Of a DNA stretch of 64,000 nucleotides, positions 61,620-64,000 are shown piece after piece. The DNA is taken from positions 1-64,000 of the forward strand of contig CAKSCM010000003.1 in assembly GCA_934444365.1 (NCBI GenBank). The letters are read 5' to 3'. Within the stretch, counting starts at the first letter, position 1; every line of letters begins with the position of its first letter. Below the pieces are notes generated by a model, which saw only the letters and a program-made list of their open reading frames with translations, was not told the origin of the DNA and did not search any database. The DNA is from an uncultured Eubacteriales bacterium (GTDB lineage: Bacteria; Bacillota; Clostridia; Oscillospirales; Acutalibacteraceae). A program made the position numbers and the translations under genes.

Positions 61620-61671
61620 CAATCAGACAGACGATCAATCAAGCAAGCAGGCGTTCAATCAGCCGAGCGGC
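61620..61671. repeat. Degenerate tetranucleotide tract
   Basis: Thirteen four-base words beginning with C (CAAT, CAGA, CAGA, CGAT, CAAT, CAAG, CAAG, CAGG, CGTT, CAAT, CAGC, CGAG, CGGC) keep phase and run into the 3' end of the DHFR gene. It resembles the decayed half of the tract before purF. Confidence 0.55.
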
Positions 61672-62168
61672 TTTACGGAGTTGTTTTCATATACAAGATA
61701 TCTGAATTCGAGCCCGTTTTCGCTCATCACATCCGATTCGGATATTATCCTCCAATTCCCGAGAGCGTCTAAATCCGGAATGAACACGTCGGCGTCGCCG
61801 GTGCTCGAAACCTTGGTGATGTAGGCCTTTTTGCAATAGGGCATAAGCAGGCGGTAAATCGTCGCTCCGCCTATTACAAAAACGTCGTCGGTATCGACCT
61901 TTTCGCCGAGAACCTTTGCGAGCTCGCCGGTGCCGTGGCAAACGGTTACTCCTTCGGGCGAAAAGTCTTTATCAAGGGTCAAAACAATATTCTCGCGCCC
62001 CTTAAGCGGCTTTGCTCCGGGAAGGGAAAGCAGCGTTCTGTCTCCCATGACCACGGTTTTTCCCCATGTAGTCTCTTTAAAATATTTCATATCGGCCGAT
62101 ATGTGAAACAACAGATCGTTGTTTTTGCCTATCGCCCAGTTTTTGTCTACCGATACTATGAAATTCAT
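61659..62168 (-). CDS. folA: Dihydrofolate reductase
   Basis: 169 residues. FIVSVDKNWAIGKNNDLLFHISADMKYFK (about 3-31) holds the substrate site, with Asp at position 26 as the usual acidic residue. KTVVMGDRTLLSLPGAKPLKGRENIVLT (about 38-65) binds NADPH, and VFVIGGATIYRLLMPYC (about 96-112) is the family GG motif. It regenerates tetrahydrofolate, the cofactor that PurN and AICAR transformylase use. Monocistronic with a GGAG site ahead of the ATG. Confidence 0.96.
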   Translation of the reverse strand: MNFIVSVDKNWAIGKNNDLLFHISADMKYFKETTWGKTVVMGDRTLLSLPGAKPLKGRENIVLTLDKDFSPEGVTVCHGTGELAKVLGEKVDTDDVFVIGGATIYRLLMPYCKKAYITKVSSTGDADVFIPDLDALGNWRIISESDVMSENGLEFRYLVYENNSVKPLG

Positions 62169-62306
62169 ATTTGTCTCCTTGCTTTTTTAATACTATCAAT
62201 AAAATACCGTCGTTGAAAGCGATTGTCACCGCCCTTATCCTTGGTCGGCGGATCCGATTCTCTCAAGCCGTTGCGTATCATTTTGGCTTATTAAAGCTTG
62301 CTGAAG

Positions 62307-63140
62307 CTAAAAGCTTTCTCCGGAATTCCTTATGTAATGAAAAAGATACTGCTGCGCTATTCCGGCGATCGGCGAAAATTCAGATGGAAGTCCATCCGGA
62401 AAAAGGGCGTTCATCGCCCGTTTTATCCAGACATCCTTCGGAAAGGCGTCGATCTTGCCCATGCCGTAAAGCATTGTGCAATCCGCCACCTTGCAGCCGA
62501 CCCCCTTTATAAGCATGAGCTGATTGCGGGCCTCGTCGGTTGAAAGGGAGGCTGTTTTTAAAAGATCGATGTCGCCCGAAGCGATTTTTTCGGTCGCATC
62601 CATTATATATTTTACCCTGAATCCGGCCCTTAAAGGCGCTAAATCGTCCGGATAAAGCACATTTAATCTTTGGGGCGAGGGGAAGGAAAAGTCGCCTTCA
62701 TCGTTTATTTTATCTCCGCAAAGGGCACAAAGCCTTGTTATTATTCCCTTTATTCTCGGAATATTGTTGTTTTGCGAGATTATAAAGGATATAAGGGTTT
62801 CCCACGGGTCCTGTTTTAATATATGAATTCCCCGGGCGTATCCGGAGGCGGCTTTCAAACGGCTGTCGGTGCATAAAATCTCGTCGCACCGGGCGTAATC
62901 GCGTGAAAAATCAAAATAGTCGTACCAGAAATCGGCGAATTCCTCGTCGCTTGTCCCGTGAAAGGTCACCTCGTCGCCGTGCTGTGTTATGTCCCTTGAA
63001 AGACCGCTTGCTATTACTCGATAGGTGCTTTCGTCCTTTTTCTCAAACCGGAAGCACTGTCCGCACTCGAGGGTCCTCTCAAGCGAAAAGCACCCGTCGG
63101 TTTTGTAAACAAACTTCGTTTTTTTCTTTGTAAAAGACAT
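62307..63140 (-). CDS. 8-oxoguanine DNA glycosylase (OGG1-like)
   Basis: 277 residues. An OGG_N-type N-terminal domain (SLERTLECGQCFRFEK, about 18-33) is followed by the HhH-GPD domain (FIISQNNNIPRIKGIITRLC, about 119-138). The hairpin-helix-hairpin LMLIKGVGCKVADCTMLYG (about 213-231) carries the catalytic Lys, and DAFPKDVWIKRAM (about 235) the catalytic Asp. It removes oxidised guanine from DNA. Members like this are common in Clostridia and often labelled simply as DNA-3-methyladenine glycosylase 2. It precedes nothing obvious in operon terms; hemW ends 50 bases upstream in the same direction. Confidence 0.93.
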   Translation of the reverse strand: MSFTKKKTKFVYKTDGCFSLERTLECGQCFRFEKKDESTYRVIASGLSRDITQHGDEVTFHGTSDEEFADFWYDYFDFSRDYARCDEILCTDSRLKAASGYARGIHILKQDPWETLISFIISQNNNIPRIKGIITRLCALCGDKINDEGDFSFPSPQRLNVLYPDDLAPLRAGFRVKYIMDATEKIASGDIDLLKTASLSTDEARNQLMLIKGVGCKVADCTMLYGMGKIDAFPKDVWIKRAMNALFPDGLPSEFSPIAGIAQQYLFHYIRNSGESF

Positions 63141-63191
63141 AAAAATACCCCGTTTTACCGGTCTTCTGATAAGGCCGGATCTTATAAAAAA

Positions 63192-64000
63192 TCAAATCAG
63201 CTCGGCGATAATTGCGTTAGATACAAGAAAACCGCGAGGAGTAAGCCGCAAATTATCCCCGTCAAAAACGGCGAGCCCGCTTTCGTCGAGCCGCTTGATA
63301 AATTTAAGCCTTTTTCCGTCGATTCCGACCCCGAATTTCCGGCCTAAATATTTAAGGCTTATTCCCTTTGAGAGTCTCAGTCCCAGCATAATATGCTCCT
63401 CGTAATTTCCGCCCTCGCCGTCGTCAACCGGGGGCGCTCCGGACAAAAACTCCTTAAGATTTCTCTTGTAAAAAAATCTTCGGCCCTTAAAAAACGAATG
63501 GGCCGCCGGTCCTATTCCGATATATTCTCCGCATTCCCAGTAGTTTATATTATGCTGTCCCTGCTTGCCGTCGCGGGCAAAGTTTGATATTTCGTACTGA
63601 ATATATCCGTGGGATCTTAATTTTTCCACGGCAAAAAGGTACAATTCGCCCGTTCTTTCATCATCGGGCATTCCCTTGATCCCCCTTTTGCCGAAAACGC
63701 TGTTCGGTTCTATTTTTAAAATATATGACGATATATGATCGGCTCCGCAGCTTGCGCAAAAATCGATTGTATCTCCGAGGGTCTTCTCGTTTTGGAAGGG
63801 AAGTCCGAGCATTATATCAAGCGAAATATTATCAAAACCGCTCTCCCTTGCAAGTAAAACCGCATTTTGTGCATCGAGCGCGCTGTGGCGGCGGCCGAGC
63901 AGCCTTAACTCCTCGCCGTTTGAGGATTGCAGGCCCATTGATATGCGGTTTATGCCGGCTTTTTTTACGGCCTCAAACCTTTCTTTTTCGGCCGTTTCGG
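63192..64000 (-). CDS. hemW: HemW-like radical SAM protein (partial)
   Basis: The frame continues past the first internal ATG to the window edge, and the N-terminal part with the CxxxCxxC radical SAM site lies outside. Visible: AGINRISMGLQS (signature of the oxygen-independent coproporphyrinogen oxidase-like family), DNISLDIMLGLPFQNEKTL, ISSYILKIEPNSVFGKRG, QYEISNFARDGKQGQHNINYWECGEYIGIGPAAHS and a C-terminal winged-helix part ending in GFLVSNAIIAELI. HemW is a heme chaperone rather than a true HemN in tested cases. The stop is at 63192-63194. Confidence 0.93.
   Translation of the reverse strand, partial: ETAEKERFEAVKKAGINRISMGLQSSNGEELRLLGRRHSALDAQNAVLLARESGFDNISLDIMLGLPFQNEKTLGDTIDFCASCGADHISSYILKIEPNSVFGKRGIKGMPDDERTGELYLFAVEKLRSHGYIQYEISNFARDGKQGQHNINYWECGEYIGIGPAAHSFFKGRRFFYKRNLKEFLSGAPPVDDGEGGNYEEHIMLGLRLSKGISLKYLGRKFGVGIDGKRLKFIKRLDESGLAVFDGDNLRLTPRGFLVSNAIIAELI

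Overview
The window looks like chromosome from an uncultured or poorly described Clostridia member (Oscillospirales/Ruminococcaceae-like). The reasons are canonical sigma-A promoters and strong Shine-Dalgarno sites, RNase Y, a MecA-type adaptor, Rex, a large single-chain PurL, a split PurH (PurO plus a free AICAR transformylase) and several [FeFe]-hydrogenase proteins. This assignment rests on gene content only; there is no 16S gene here.

Layout. 1-7.3 kb: an ECF transporter S component, an intracellular beta-helix glycosidase-like protein, an XRE/TPR regulator, RNase Y and a ZIP metal transporter. 8.1-11.0 kb: a small accessory patch bounded by tRNA-Arg(CCT) and tRNA-Ser(GCT), holding a glycerate kinase of different codon style and a decayed McrC end. 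11.4-13.9 kb: lysC and hom. 14.3-15.8 kb: a zinc-ribbon membrane protein and a possible non-coding transcript. 15.9-29.1 kb: a nearly complete purine pathway, purE-C-F-M-N-O-(AICARFT)-[GH25 lysozyme]-D-L, with a 30-unit tetranucleotide tract ahead of purF. 29.4-40 kb: mixed housekeeping and accessory genes (YigZ, MATE, cytidylate-kinase-like, MecA-like, a sigma-like gene pair divergent from an XRE/ImmA pair with a shared operator, an NSS symporter and an MFS transporter).

40.2-57.3 kb is the highlight: one long co-directional, tightly packed cluster without an internal terminator. It encodes an LDH-family protein with the malate-dehydrogenase specificity arginine, class II fumarase, HdrB-HdrC-HdrA, FlxD-C-B-A-like proteins, a soluble two-subunit fumarate-reductase-like enzyme (FrdB/FrdA), a small membrane protein, the NADH/NAD sensor Rex, two tandem thioredoxin-like [2Fe-2S] proteins, a PAS-containing sensory [FeFe] hydrogenase, a SpoIIE-type phosphatase and a monomeric [FeFe] hydrogenase. 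Read together it suggests cytoplasmic conversion of oxaloacetate to malate, fumarate and succinate. The last step would be driven by an NADH-oxidising, flavin-bifurcating Hdr-Flx complex that also reduces ferredoxin, the ferredoxin could be discharged as H2, and redox and H2 sensing is encoded in the same unit. This is an inference from gene content, motifs and order.

57.3-64 kb: a hairpin-rich IS200/IS605-like remnant, then leftward mutS2, a HAD phosphatase, a Nudix hydrolase, dihydrofolate reductase, an OGG-type glycosylase and hemW, which runs off the window end.
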